A DNA stretch of 7,305 nt, from contig JAUWKY010000114.1 of assembly GCA_030613915.1 (NCBI GenBank), positions 1 to 7,305 on the forward strand, read 5' to 3'. Of the stretch, positions 1 to 6,623 are shown piece after piece. Made by a program: the position numbers and the translations under genes. Each line of letters begins with the position of its first letter. Position 1 is the first letter of the stretch. Source of the DNA: Syntrophobacterales bacterium (GTDB lineage Bacteria; Desulfobacterota; Syntrophobacteria; BM002). The notes beneath the pieces are model-generated. The model saw only the letters and a list, made by a program, of their open reading frames with translations. It was not told the DNA's origin and did no database searches.

Positions 1-69
1 CTTCGTTTCCGGATGGACATTAATAGGTTAGAACTTTGTCGTTGGCGCCTACATGTAAGCAAGAACCGT

Positions 70-1224
70 TCAGAGATCCTTTGACACCGAGATAAAAAAT
101 ATTGCTCCCTGGTCTTTCCCAGGCTCCGCCCAAACTCGGCCTTTGTGGCGTTCAGCTATCTCGCTCACTATGGCTAAGCCAAGTCCAGCTCCCTCCACTG
201 CCTTGGAGGTGTCATCCCTGCGAAACGCGGCAAAAAGCCCTTCATAATCTCCCCCCCGTATGCCTGCCCCGTTGTCGCTCACAGAGAAGATGTGGAAGTC
301 GTCGTTCCCCTGATATCCAATGCTGATTTCACTGAGACCTTCTCCACCGTATTTCAAAGCGTTGTCCACAAAATTCCGAAATACCCTGAGCATGGACAAC
401 TTGTCAGCTTTAATTTCAGGTATGGTTTCAGCTTCCAGCCAGGTGATTTGACGAATAGTCAACCGAGGGGAAAACTCATCTTTAATGATTTGCAGAATCT
501 CTCTGAGGTCAATCTCTTCGGTTTTTAGTGGCGCTTCCTTGGCCTCGATGTAGGCGTTAATCTTCTCAATGAGCGCTCCGACATGCAGGGAAGCTCTTAA
601 TATCTGAGCACAGTACCTCCTGCCTTTTTCATCGAGACTCTCGCCATAATGTTCATGGAGACGTTTTGTGAGGCCATAAATGGCAGCAGCAGGACTCTTG
701 AGATCGTGTGATACGGAATAGGCAAATCGTTTGATTTTTTCAGCGCTTCTTTCCAGGGCCTCCTCCATCTCCTTGCGATCGGTGATGTCCAGAATCATAG
801 CTTGTTTGGACACAGTGCCATCAGCTTTATATATCGGCGTATTTACAATATAGTACCAACGGTTGTCTTTGGGACTTTGCAGTTCCAATCTTACGGTTTC
901 GCCTTTGAACACCCGCTCGTTGACGCACCAGGGGCACATTGAATCACGATCATGAAGAACTCTGTAACACAATTCTCCAGTGGCATCGTGACCGGTTCTT
1001 TTGATGCACTCCTCGTTCATAAATTCAATGCGATTATCCTCCGAACAAATATATACGAGTCCGTCAAAAGCATTCACTATGGCGCGATATCTCTCTTCCC
1101 TCTCGTGTGGGGTTTTCCCTATCTCCTCACGTTCAGCGTCCAGAGCTTCCAATTCGCTGATCCTCTTACGTAAAATGACCAGCTCATCAATGAGTTGGTC
1201 TTTTGCTTTATCTTTGTCTTCCAT
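70..1224 (-). CDS. Cytoplasmic PAS-domain sensor histidine kinase
   Basis: Predicted two-component sensor kinase that autophosphorylates on histidine and passes phosphate to an unidentified response regulator. Numbering is from the ATG at 1224 (384 aa): a short N-terminal coiled coil (about 5-38), a PAS domain (about 40-152), a HisKA dimerisation helix with H-box FAYSVSHDLKSP (phospho-acceptor His173), and a HATPase_c domain with N-box N284/N288, G1 box DNGAGI (317-322), F-box Phe334 and G2 box GAGLGLAI (345-352). All catalytic motifs are intact. No membrane segment or signal peptide is visible, so it should act in the cytoplasm. The PAS domain is cysteine-rich, with Cys86 and a CPWC motif at 97-100. 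An in-frame ATG at 1248 would add 8 residues, but AGAAAGAG lies just upstream of the 1224 ATG, so I prefer that one. It diverges from the pseudopilin unit and has no response regulator beside it, so it is an orphan kinase in this window. The signal is unknown. Confidence 0.93.
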   Translation of the reverse strand: MEDKDKAKDQLIDELVILRKRISELEALDAEREEIGKTPHEREERYRAIVNAFDGLVYICSEDNRIEFMNEECIKRTGHDATGELCYRVLHDRDSMCPWCVNERVFKGETVRLELQSPKDNRWYYIVNTPIYKADGTVSKQAMILDITDRKEMEEALERSAEKIKRFAYSVSHDLKSPAAAIYGLTKRLHEHYGESLDEKGRRYCAQILRASLHVGALIEKINAYIEAKEAPLKTEEIDLREILQIIKDEFSPRLTIRQITWLEAETIPEIKADKLSMLRVFRNFVDNALKYGGEGLSEISIGYQGNDDFHIFSVSDNGAGIRGGDYEGLFAAFRRDDTSKAVEGAGLGLAIVSEIAERHKGRVWAEPGKDQGAIFFISVSKDL

Positions 1225-1801
1225 GCCGCTCTTTCTTGATAAGGCCATCGAATCAATTCTGCTGAGGTTACCTTGTGCCCAATAAGGTTCGCCGCTACCA
1301 GTGTTAACCTTTACAGAGCACAGAGCAATTGGAGAATTGAGATGATGAGATCTCGCCGGGAAGCAGGAAATGGGCTAATTTCAGGCTACAAGAAGGCGGA
1401 AGAAGTGGCAAGGAAAAAAGTTACATTTCTCCCTTACACCGCAAGTCTGCCAGGGGTGGACAGTCGCAAGTTAGGATGGTATGTTTCTTGCTGTTTTAGC
1501 CTCTTGAGACGGAGAAGTTAAGGATTCAAGGGTAATTAGCCCGGATTATTCATGAACTAACTTTGCTTTCATGAATAATGCAGGTTAGGCGAAGAGAGGA
1601 AAAATTGTCAAAGGAAATTCTTCGCCGCAGCCGGTTGACTGCTCCGTTGGCGCTGCCGGTGAGAGGTGTGGATCAAAGCTTGTAACGCCCATGTTGTGCC
1701 GCCACCGGTCAGGGTGGGATCAGAACCGCTGGCCTGAGACGCTGGAGTTCGAGGGGCGAGGCTAGAACGCACATTAAAACCGCGGCACCCAGTGGAAACG
1801 T
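1225..1801. other. Long non-coding gap between divergent genes
   Basis: This stretch separates the divergently read kinase and pseudopilin genes, so promoters for both should lie here; I could not pick convincing -35/-10 pairs or a sigma-54 site. Open frames in it (plus strand 1273-1521; minus strand 1608-1877) have atypical compositions and no recognisable motif. The plus frame does contain an ATG at 1342 preceded by GGAG, giving a basic 59-residue peptide, but nothing else supports it. The clearest structure is the inverted repeat at 1545-1579. The part from about 1620 to 1800 is more GC-rich than the part from 1540 to 1620, which may hint at a composite origin. Confidence 0.5.
1540..1584. 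repeat. Long inverted repeat (12 bp perfect, 17 bp imperfect)
   Basis: The arms attattcatgaa (1545-1556) and ttcatgaataat (1568-1579) are exact reverse complements separated by 11 bases. Extending outward gives cccggattattcatgaa against cctgcattattcatgaa (the right arm read on the minus strand), 15 of 17 identical. A 12-bp perfect match at this spacing is unlikely by chance. It could be an operator for a dimeric regulator, a hairpin in a transcript, or a pair of terminal repeats left by a small mobile element. There is no T-tract typical of an intrinsic terminator directly after either arm. Confidence 0.7.
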
Positions 1802-2395
1802 ATGGGCAAATATGGATTAAAATCCGTGTCTGTATGTTTGTCGGTGCTGCTGACGCATTTTGATGTGGCTCCAACATGTAAGCAGAGACCAGCGGGGCCG
1901 TGTCATGGCTTTACTCTGATCGAACTCCTCATCGCCATTCTCATAGTGCTAACGCTTGCCGGCATTGCGGTGCCGTTGACCGCAGATTATATGCATCAGG
2001 CGAACGTGACGCGAGCTGTTACGGAAATCCGTATGGTGGAAAAAGAGATCATCTTATTTGAGATGGAAAGAGGCTATTATCCTGGTGGGAAGCAGCCGAT
2101 CATAACGTTCATGCTCGAGAGCATGCATGAGATTGGCAAGGACCACTTCAAAGATCCATGGGGGACACCATACCAATACAGGAATCTCGCCCAAGGGCCG
2201 CATACCGGAGGTGGAAAACCCCAGTTTTGTCGCAGGGACCGGAGCTATAACCCTCTCAACTACGATTTTGACCTTTACAGTGTGGGACCTGACAGACAAG
2301 TTCCCACTCACAACCAGATCACCTCAAGCAAGGGAGCTGATGACATCGTTCGAGCTGCGAACGGACGTTATGTGGGCGTAGGGGCTAAATTCTAA
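1802..2395 (+). CDS. GspG-like type II secretion pseudopilin
   Basis: Predicted type IV pilin-like protein of the GspG (major pseudopilin) family, inserted in the inner membrane, cleaved and N-methylated by a prepilin peptidase, then assembled into a short periplasmic filament. Numbered from the ATG at 1802 (197 aa), the class III signal is HG|FTLIELLIAILIVL: cleavage after Gly36, Phe37 becomes residue 1, and the conserved Glu5 is Glu41. A hydrophobic helix spans about 38-58. The globular part carries the family signature DPWGTPYQY (118-126), then YSVGPDRQ and a late GADDIVRA segment comparable to the C-terminal loop that binds calcium in GspG proteins. From 1802 the leader would be 36 residues, long for this class; an in-frame GTG at 1865 gives a 15-residue leader, so the start is uncertain. 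No other secretion or pilus gene is in the window. The HD-GYP gene follows after 14 bases, implying co-transcription. Confidence 0.9.
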   Translation: MGKYGLKSVSVCLSVLLTHFDVAPTCKQRPAGPCHGFTLIELLIAILIVLTLAGIAVPLTADYMHQANVTRAVTEIRMVEKEIILFEMERGYYPGGKQPIITFMLESMHEIGKDHFKDPWGTPYQYRNLAQGPHTGGGKPQFCRRDRSYNPLNYDFDLYSVGPDRQVPTHNQITSSKGADDIVRAANGRYVGVGAKF

Positions 2396-2409
2396 CCGGA
2401 TTTCAGATC

Positions 2410-4533
2410 ATGAAAGTTGACCGTACATTTCTCCGCAGCAAGGTGGCCAGAAGAATCTTTCTTCTATTTATCACCTGTGCGCTCCTTCCCGTTACAATCT
2501 TGGCCGTACTCTCTTTTCAACATGTGACCAGACAGCTCAATGAGCAGAGCCAGGAGCGATTGCACCAGGCAGCCGGAGCCATGGGCATGCATCTTTTTGA
2601 ACGGCTTTTGTTTCTCGAGACCGGGATGGAGATTGCAGCCTCCAGCTTGAATCCAGCAGATGAAGACAGCTTGCGAGAACCGGTCGCAGAAATCAGCGGT
2701 CGTCTGAAAGAGCGGCTCGAATCTCTGGGAGTGATTACCGAGGCGGGCAAGCCAATATCTCTTTTGGGGACCGTTCAAAAGCCGCCACCGCTCACCGCGG
2801 CGCAAGAGGTACACCTGCGTAAGGGCAAAACCTTTATAAGTGCCAGGGCCCGGGCGGGTCGGCCAGCGGTCATTCTCATGCGCAGGTTGCTCGACCCAGC
2901 CCAGCCGAGCAGAGGAACCCTTGTCGCTGAGGTCAAGATAACGTATTTGTGGCGTGGGGCGGACGAGAACCCGCTGCCGCCCATGACCCAACTCTGGGTA
3001 CTTGACCAGGCAGGCGCGGTGCTCTTCAGTACCCTTCCAGAACCCGTATCATTTTCCGAACAGCAAATAGGTGAAATGACCCGTACCCACTCAGGGCCAT
3101 TTGACTGGCGGTACGAAGATAGAGAAGGCGTGGGAACGTACTCGTCCTTGTACATGGAAAACGCGTTTCTCGTACCCAAGTGGATCATTGCCCTGGGCGA
3201 ATTCAAAGCCCACGTGCTTGCGCCCATGTCAAAATTCAAAAAGATCTTTCCCCTTGTGGTCCTGCTGTCACTGTGGGTGGTGTTACTTCTCAGCATTAAT
3301 CAGATTCGAAGAAATCTGATCCCACTGGAAAGATTGCAGGAGGGTACAAAGCGCATTGCCGGGAGAGACTTTGATACCAGAGTGACAGTCACCAGCGGCG
3401 ACGAGTTTCAGGAGTTGGCGGAATCTTTCAATGCCATGGCCAGTAGATTGGGCAAGCAATTTAACGCCCTGACCACAATGAATGAAATCGACCGCGCCAT
3501 CCTTTCGGCGCTGGATACCAGACTCATCGTGGACACGGTGCTCAACCGGATGCGAGAGCTATTCCCCTGTGATTGCGTGGGCGTGGCTCTGCTGGATGCT
3601 GAATCTTCAGATGGAGGGCTGATGCATGTCCAATATGGCGAGTCAGAAAGCGAAAACTGGCTGGTGCCCATTAGGCTCAAAGCTGCCGAGGTGCAGGAAT
3701 TATATGATCATCCCGAACAATTGTTAGTAGACTCAAATAAGAAATTCCCCCACTATCTTACCTCCCTGGCGGAGTTGGAAGCGGAATTATTTTTGACCCT
3801 TCCCATGTTTGTTGCCGAGAAACTTTCCGGCTTGATCGTTCTGGGCTACCTCGATCCGACAGCGGCTAATGAGGAAGATGCAATCCAGGCTCGTCAACTG
3901 GCTGATCAGGTGGCAGTGGCCATCTCAAATGCCCGCCTGATAGAGGAGTTGGACGAACTGAACTGGGGCACATTGTATGCTTTGGCCAGGGCCATAGATG
4001 CCAAGTCACACTGGACGGCAGGCCACTCTGAGCGAGTGACTGAACTTGCTTTGAGGATCGGCCAGGCTTTGGGATTGAACCAGAAACAACTGGATGATCT
4101 GCATAGGGGAGGGTTGCTGCACGATCTTGGCAAGATCGGAATTCCTCCAGAGATCCTTGATAAGGCCGGTAAATTGACAGATGAGGAATATCAACTGATG
4201 CGTGAGCACGTGCGCATTGGGGCGAAAATCCTGGAACCAATTGAGGCCTACGCCGGAATCATACCAGTGGTGTTGCATCATCATGAATATTATGATGGCT
4301 CGGGATACCCCGACAATCTCTCCGGAGAGAATATTGATTTGGGGGCTCGCATATTTACGGTGTCCGACCACTACGACGCTCTCATTTCAGACAGGCCGTA
4401 TCGTGAAGGATTGCCTCGGGAGACCGTCATTGGTTTCATAAAAGAGGACTCTGGTACCAAGTTCGATCCAAAGGTGGTAGAGGCCTTCCTGGAGGTGATG
4501 GCCCAGGAAGAGAGAGAAGCGGTAACGAATTAA
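2410..4533 (+). CDS. Membrane HAMP-GAF-HD-GYP cyclic-di-GMP phosphodiesterase
   Basis: Predicted inner-membrane receptor that degrades cyclic-di-GMP in response to a periplasmic or membrane signal. Order of parts in the 707 residues: TM1 (about 16-36), a periplasmic region of roughly 240 residues of the size of a Cache-type sensor, TM2 (about 279-297), HAMP (about 298-350), a divergent GAF-like domain (about 355-510), and HD-GYP (about 515-700). In the HD-GYP domain I see GHSERV (His539), LHDLGKIGIP (His571/Asp572, Lys575), His600, HHHEYYDGSGYP (His624/His625, Gly632-Pro634) and SDHYDAL (Asp653), so the metal site and GYP motif look intact and activity is likely. The gene begins 14 bases after the pseudopilin stop with only a weak ribosome-binding site, consistent with coupled translation. 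It may tune secretion or pilus-like function through cyclic-di-GMP; that link is inference. No GGDEF domain is fused. Confidence 0.94.
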   Translation: MKVDRTFLRSKVARRIFLLFITCALLPVTILAVLSFQHVTRQLNEQSQERLHQAAGAMGMHLFERLLFLETGMEIAASSLNPADEDSLREPVAEISGRLKERLESLGVITEAGKPISLLGTVQKPPPLTAAQEVHLRKGKTFISARARAGRPAVILMRRLLDPAQPSRGTLVAEVKITYLWRGADENPLPPMTQLWVLDQAGAVLFSTLPEPVSFSEQQIGEMTRTHSGPFDWRYEDREGVGTYSSLYMENAFLVPKWIIALGEFKAHVLAPMSKFKKIFPLVVLLSLWVVLLLSINQIRRNLIPLERLQEGTKRIAGRDFDTRVTVTSGDEFQELAESFNAMASRLGKQFNALTTMNEIDRAILSALDTRLIVDTVLNRMRELFPCDCVGVALLDAESSDGGLMHVQYGESESENWLVPIRLKAAEVQELYDHPEQLLVDSNKKFPHYLTSLAELEAELFLTLPMFVAEKLSGLIVLGYLDPTAANEEDAIQARQLADQVAVAISNARLIEELDELNWGTLYALARAIDAKSHWTAGHSERVTELALRIGQALGLNQKQLDDLHRGGLLHDLGKIGIPPEILDKAGKLTDEEYQLMREHVRIGAKILEPIEAYAGIIPVVLHHHEYYDGSGYPDNLSGENIDLGARIFTVSDHYDALISDRPYREGLPRETVIGFIKEDSGTKFDPKVVEAFLEVMAQEEREAVTN

Positions 4534-4542
4534 GGAGGAGGG

Positions 4543-4637
4543 CCGAGCGTGCTCGCGCAGTCCCGCTTCAGCGGGATCGATCCGACGCAACTTGGTGTCG
4601 GGTGAACTCCGCCGAGGCGGAAACCACCCGACCTACC
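4543..4637. repeat. Cluster of GC-rich palindromes, REP-like
   Basis: Just after the HD-GYP stop lie successive palindromes: cgagc-gt-gctcg (about 4544-4555); tcccgc-ttca-gcggga (4561-4576), a perfect 6-bp stem with a 4-base loop; ggatcgatcc (4574-4583), overlapping it; and a nested structure with outer arms gtcgggtg (4597-4604) and cacccgac (4625-4632) enclosing tccgcc-ga-ggcgga (4608-4621). The nested GTCGGGTG/CACCCGAC hairpin with a GC-rich inner stem, bounded by ggt and acc, has the look of repetitive extragenic palindromes found in many copies in bacterial genomes. In RNA it would fold strongly and could protect or end the upstream transcript, although no T-tract follows. Repeat status is inferred, since only one copy is in the window. 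Confidence 0.65.
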
Positions 4638-4747
4638 AGAGATGCTAAGGAATGGAGAGGACCACAGGGAATTTTCAGTTTGGGGTGGTATTGTTTTTTT
4701 TGGGGATGTATATTAGCCCGGCCGATCCACGCGATTGGGAGACGCGA

Positions 4748-5125
4748 GTGAAATCAAAGAGCACATTCATAGCGTTCGCGATTCTCATTCTATTTTTCGG
4801 GGCGCAATGTCAAAAGGAATTCACGGTTCCCGAGGAGTTAATCGGGGTTTGGGTGACGGATGACCCAAGATACGTGGACCATCCTTTTGAAATAAAAAAG
4901 GACACCCTCATTTTTGAACAGGGCCTGGGATTCTTCGACTTTGATGTTTTTCCCATCGGGGATTTGGAAAAAATGGATGAAGATGGAAATACCTTGTACA
5001 TCATCCACTATCTTCTTCCAGCAGGACGGAAGTTTGAGTTCTCTTTTTACTACGCTCCAACAGAAGGGGGCGTGATCAGATTCAAGAACCAACCTGAAAT
5101 GAAGTGGACCAAGAAGAAATCTTAA
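4748..5125 (+). CDS. Small probable lipoprotein of unknown function
   Basis: Not recognised as a named family. I start it at the GTG at 4748 because GGGAG lies 6 bases upstream and this start yields a clean export signal: a basic KSK end, a hydrophobic core FIAFAILILFF, then GAQC with Cys21 as the possible lipidated residue. Glutamine just before the cysteine is unusual for a lipobox, so lipidation is likely but not certain. An ATG at 4652 would add 32 residues and bury the signal, and it lacks a well-spaced binding site. The mature part (about 105 aa) has alternating beta-type stretches: ELIGVWVTDDPRY, FEIKKDTLIF, TLYIIHYLL, FEFSFYYA, and a basic C-terminus. The opening 'GVW' followed by strands recalls small lipocalin-like or beta-sandwich lipoproteins, which is only a structural guess. 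It lies 49 bases upstream of the GAF-HD-GYP gene and may be co-transcribed with it. Confidence 0.75.
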   Translation: MKSKSTFIAFAILILFFGAQCQKEFTVPEELIGVWVTDDPRYVDHPFEIKKDTLIFEQGLGFFDFDVFPIGDLEKMDEDGNTLYIIHYLLPAGRKFEFSFYYAPTEGGVIRFKNQPEMKWTKKKS

Positions 5126-5152
5126 CCTATTAGGCTCTCGGTTTTCTGAACT

Positions 5153-5171
5153 GTTAATCTTAGAGATTAAC
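5153..5171. promoter_or_regulatory. Inverted repeat overlapping the start region of the GAF-HD-GYP gene
   Basis: The arms gttaatct (5153-5160) and agattaac (5164-5171) are perfect 8-bp reverse complements with a 3-base spacer (tag), ending 3 bases before the ATG at 5175. The only Shine-Dalgarno-like bases, tagag at 5161-5165, sit in the loop and right arm. It could be an operator for a dimeric repressor or an RNA hairpin limiting ribosome access. The sequence cannot decide between them. Confidence 0.5.
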
Positions 5172-5174
5172 CCT

Positions 5175-6413
5175 ATGCTAACAGAAAAGCAAAAACTAGA
5201 GATACTGACTACACTGGGCACCGAGCTCAATCAGGTCAAAGACCTTGACATTCTCATGGAGCACATACTTACCGAGGCCCGGCGGGTTGTGAATGCTGAT
5301 GCCGGTTCCATATACATCCGTGACCAAGACGAATTACGTTTCACCTATACTCAGAATGCCACGCTGCAAAGGAGACTGCCTTTAGGAGAGAAACTTATCT
5401 ACAATATTTTTACGATTCCCGCAGACAAGAGTAGCATCGCAGGTTATTCGGCAATCACCGGTCAGGAGCTGAATATTCCGGATGTCTACACACTCGAGAG
5501 TACTGTCCCATATCGCTTCGACCAAAGATTTGATGAGACTGCTGGCTATGAAACCCATTCGGTCCTGGCAGTTCCGTTGAAGACAGTGAGGGAAGACGTC
5601 ATCGGTGTCCTTCAGGTTATCAATGCCCAGAATGAACAGGGTAACATCATGCCGTTCTCAGAGGAAGACGCCAAGATGATGGTTCATTTTGCCAGTATGG
5701 CCACCATGGCCTTGGAAAGAGCACAGATGACCCGAACCCTCATCCTGAGGATGATCCGGATGGCAGAACTGCGAGACCCCAAGGAAACAGGAGCTCACGT
5801 CAACCGGGTTGGATCGTATTCCGTGGAGATATATGAAAGGTGGGCCAAGGAAAACAACATTCCCGCGAAAGAGATCCAGAACAAGCGCGATGTGCTGCGG
5901 ATGGCCGCCATGCTCCATGACGTGGGCAAGGTTGCCATATCGGATCAGATTCTAAAAAAGCCAGCTCGGCTCACTGACGAAGAATTTGACATCATAAAAC
6001 AACACACATTTTTCGGGGCGAGACTTTTTATTGACAAAAAATCAGAATTCGATGAGGCCGCAGCAGAAGTTGCCCTGAGCCACCATGAATGGTGGAATGG
6101 CAACGGTTATCCTGGGCATGTCGATCTGGCGGCAACCGGGCCAGGACTGAGTTTCTCTGTGCAACAACTGCAACCGCGGGGCAGAAAAGGTGACGAGATT
6201 CCCCTTTTCGGCAGGATTGTAGCCATAGCTGACGTCTACGATGCTCTGGCCTCCAAAAGAGCGTACAAGGAGGCCTGGGACGAGGCAGATATCATTAAAA
6301 CCATGGAACAAAGTGCGGGGCAACAGTTCGATCCCGCGCTCATCAAGGTCTTCTTTTCCTCCCTGGATGTGATGCGATCTATTCAACAACGCTATCCAGA
6401 CAAGGAAGAGTAG
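5175..6413 (+). CDS. Soluble GAF-HD-GYP cyclic-di-GMP phosphodiesterase
   Basis: Predicted cytoplasmic enzyme that hydrolyses cyclic-di-GMP under control of a small molecule or redox signal sensed by its GAF domain. In 412 residues: GAF at about 15-183, with characteristic runs ADAGSIYIRD, GYSAITGQELNIPDV, LAVPLK and GVLQVINAQNE; then a linker helix and HD-GYP at about 190-400. Motifs visible are TGAHVNRV (His208), MLHDVGKVAI (His248/Asp249, Lys252), KQHTFFGARL (His277), HHEWWNGNGYP (His303/His304, Gly311-Pro313) and ADVYDAL (Asp353). The metal-binding set therefore looks complete. Asn308 stands where Asp is common in the HHExxDGxGYP motif. A longer loop (about 314-341) separates the GYP motif from EIPLFGRIVAIADVYDAL, as in a GAF-linked HD-GYP subgroup. 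No membrane segment is seen. It differs in architecture from the membrane HD-GYP upstream, so the two are not a simple tandem duplication. Confidence 0.94.
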   Translation: MLTEKQKLEILTTLGTELNQVKDLDILMEHILTEARRVVNADAGSIYIRDQDELRFTYTQNATLQRRLPLGEKLIYNIFTIPADKSSIAGYSAITGQELNIPDVYTLESTVPYRFDQRFDETAGYETHSVLAVPLKTVREDVIGVLQVINAQNEQGNIMPFSEEDAKMMVHFASMATMALERAQMTRTLILRMIRMAELRDPKETGAHVNRVGSYSVEIYERWAKENNIPAKEIQNKRDVLRMAAMLHDVGKVAISDQILKKPARLTDEEFDIIKQHTFFGARLFIDKKSEFDEAAAEVALSHHEWWNGNGYPGHVDLAATGPGLSFSVQQLQPRGRKGDEIPLFGRIVAIADVYDALASKRAYKEAWDEADIIKTMEQSAGQQFDPALIKVFFSSLDVMRSIQQRYPDKEE

Positions 6414-6502
6414 TCCATTTTTCCCCGCTCTCACCCTTCTCACCGAGTCAACCCAGATCCAGGCAATGGAACCCCTACGTGGCTGTTTGGCGAGACGGGG
6501 AA

Positions 6503-6531
6503 GTTATACGTTATTCGTTAATCGTTATACG
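6503..6531. repeat. Short direct repeats of gttatacg with related units
   Basis: The octamer gttatacg occurs at 6503-6510 and 6524-6531. Between them are the related units gttattc and gttaatc, so the whole stretch reads as four degenerate 7-base repeats. It lies in the convergent spacer, downstream of both neighbouring genes, so a promoter role is unlikely. Similar AT-rich degenerate repeats can arise by slippage. Confidence 0.5.
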
Positions 6532-6568
6532 GATGTCTGCAAAGAACTCTTTGTCAGTGTTAACATCC
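6531..6568. terminator. Possible weak hairpin terminator between convergent genes
   Basis: A stem ctgcaaag-aact-ctttg(t)cag can form at 6537-6557, with one bulged base, and outer arms ggatgt (6531-6536) and acatcc (6563-6568) can extend it across a 5-base bulge. Its place between two convergent genes (stop at 6413 plus strand; stop at 6624 minus strand) suits a shared terminator. There is no clear T-tract on either side, so this is a weak call. Confidence 0.3.
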
Positions 6569-6623
6569 ACAGTTATAGAATATAATTACCACGGATAACC
6601 AATAACATTCCGGTGCCTGGGGA

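Noticed and set aside
50..64. acatgtaagca near the left edge repeated at 1876-1886
   Set aside because: An 11-base match is expected several times by chance in a window of this size, and flanking bases diverge.
1441..1454. Possible sigma-54 promoter on the minus strand (tggcagacttgc)
   Set aside because: The GG and GC elements are about 3 bases too close for a sigma-54 site.
1273..1521. Plus-strand open frame of 82 codons in the gap, with an internal ATG at 1342 after GGAG
   Set aside because: The composition is not protein-like, no motif or signal is visible, and no neighbour supports it; it is mentioned only as part of the gap.
1608..1877. Minus-strand open frame of 89 codons
   Set aside because: It overlaps the pseudopilin start, is rich in Ser, Thr, Ala and Gln without domain pattern, and has no ribosome-binding site.
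6421..6502. ttccccg (6421-6427) and cggggaa (6496-6502) as a terminator stem
   Set aside because: The arms are 68 bases apart and short, with no T-tract; too weak for a terminator.
6572..6586. gttatagaatataat, with arms ttata/tataa, resembling a Fur/Zur-type operator
   Set aside because: It sits downstream of both convergent genes, so it controls no visible promoter; AT-rich chance symmetry is likelier.
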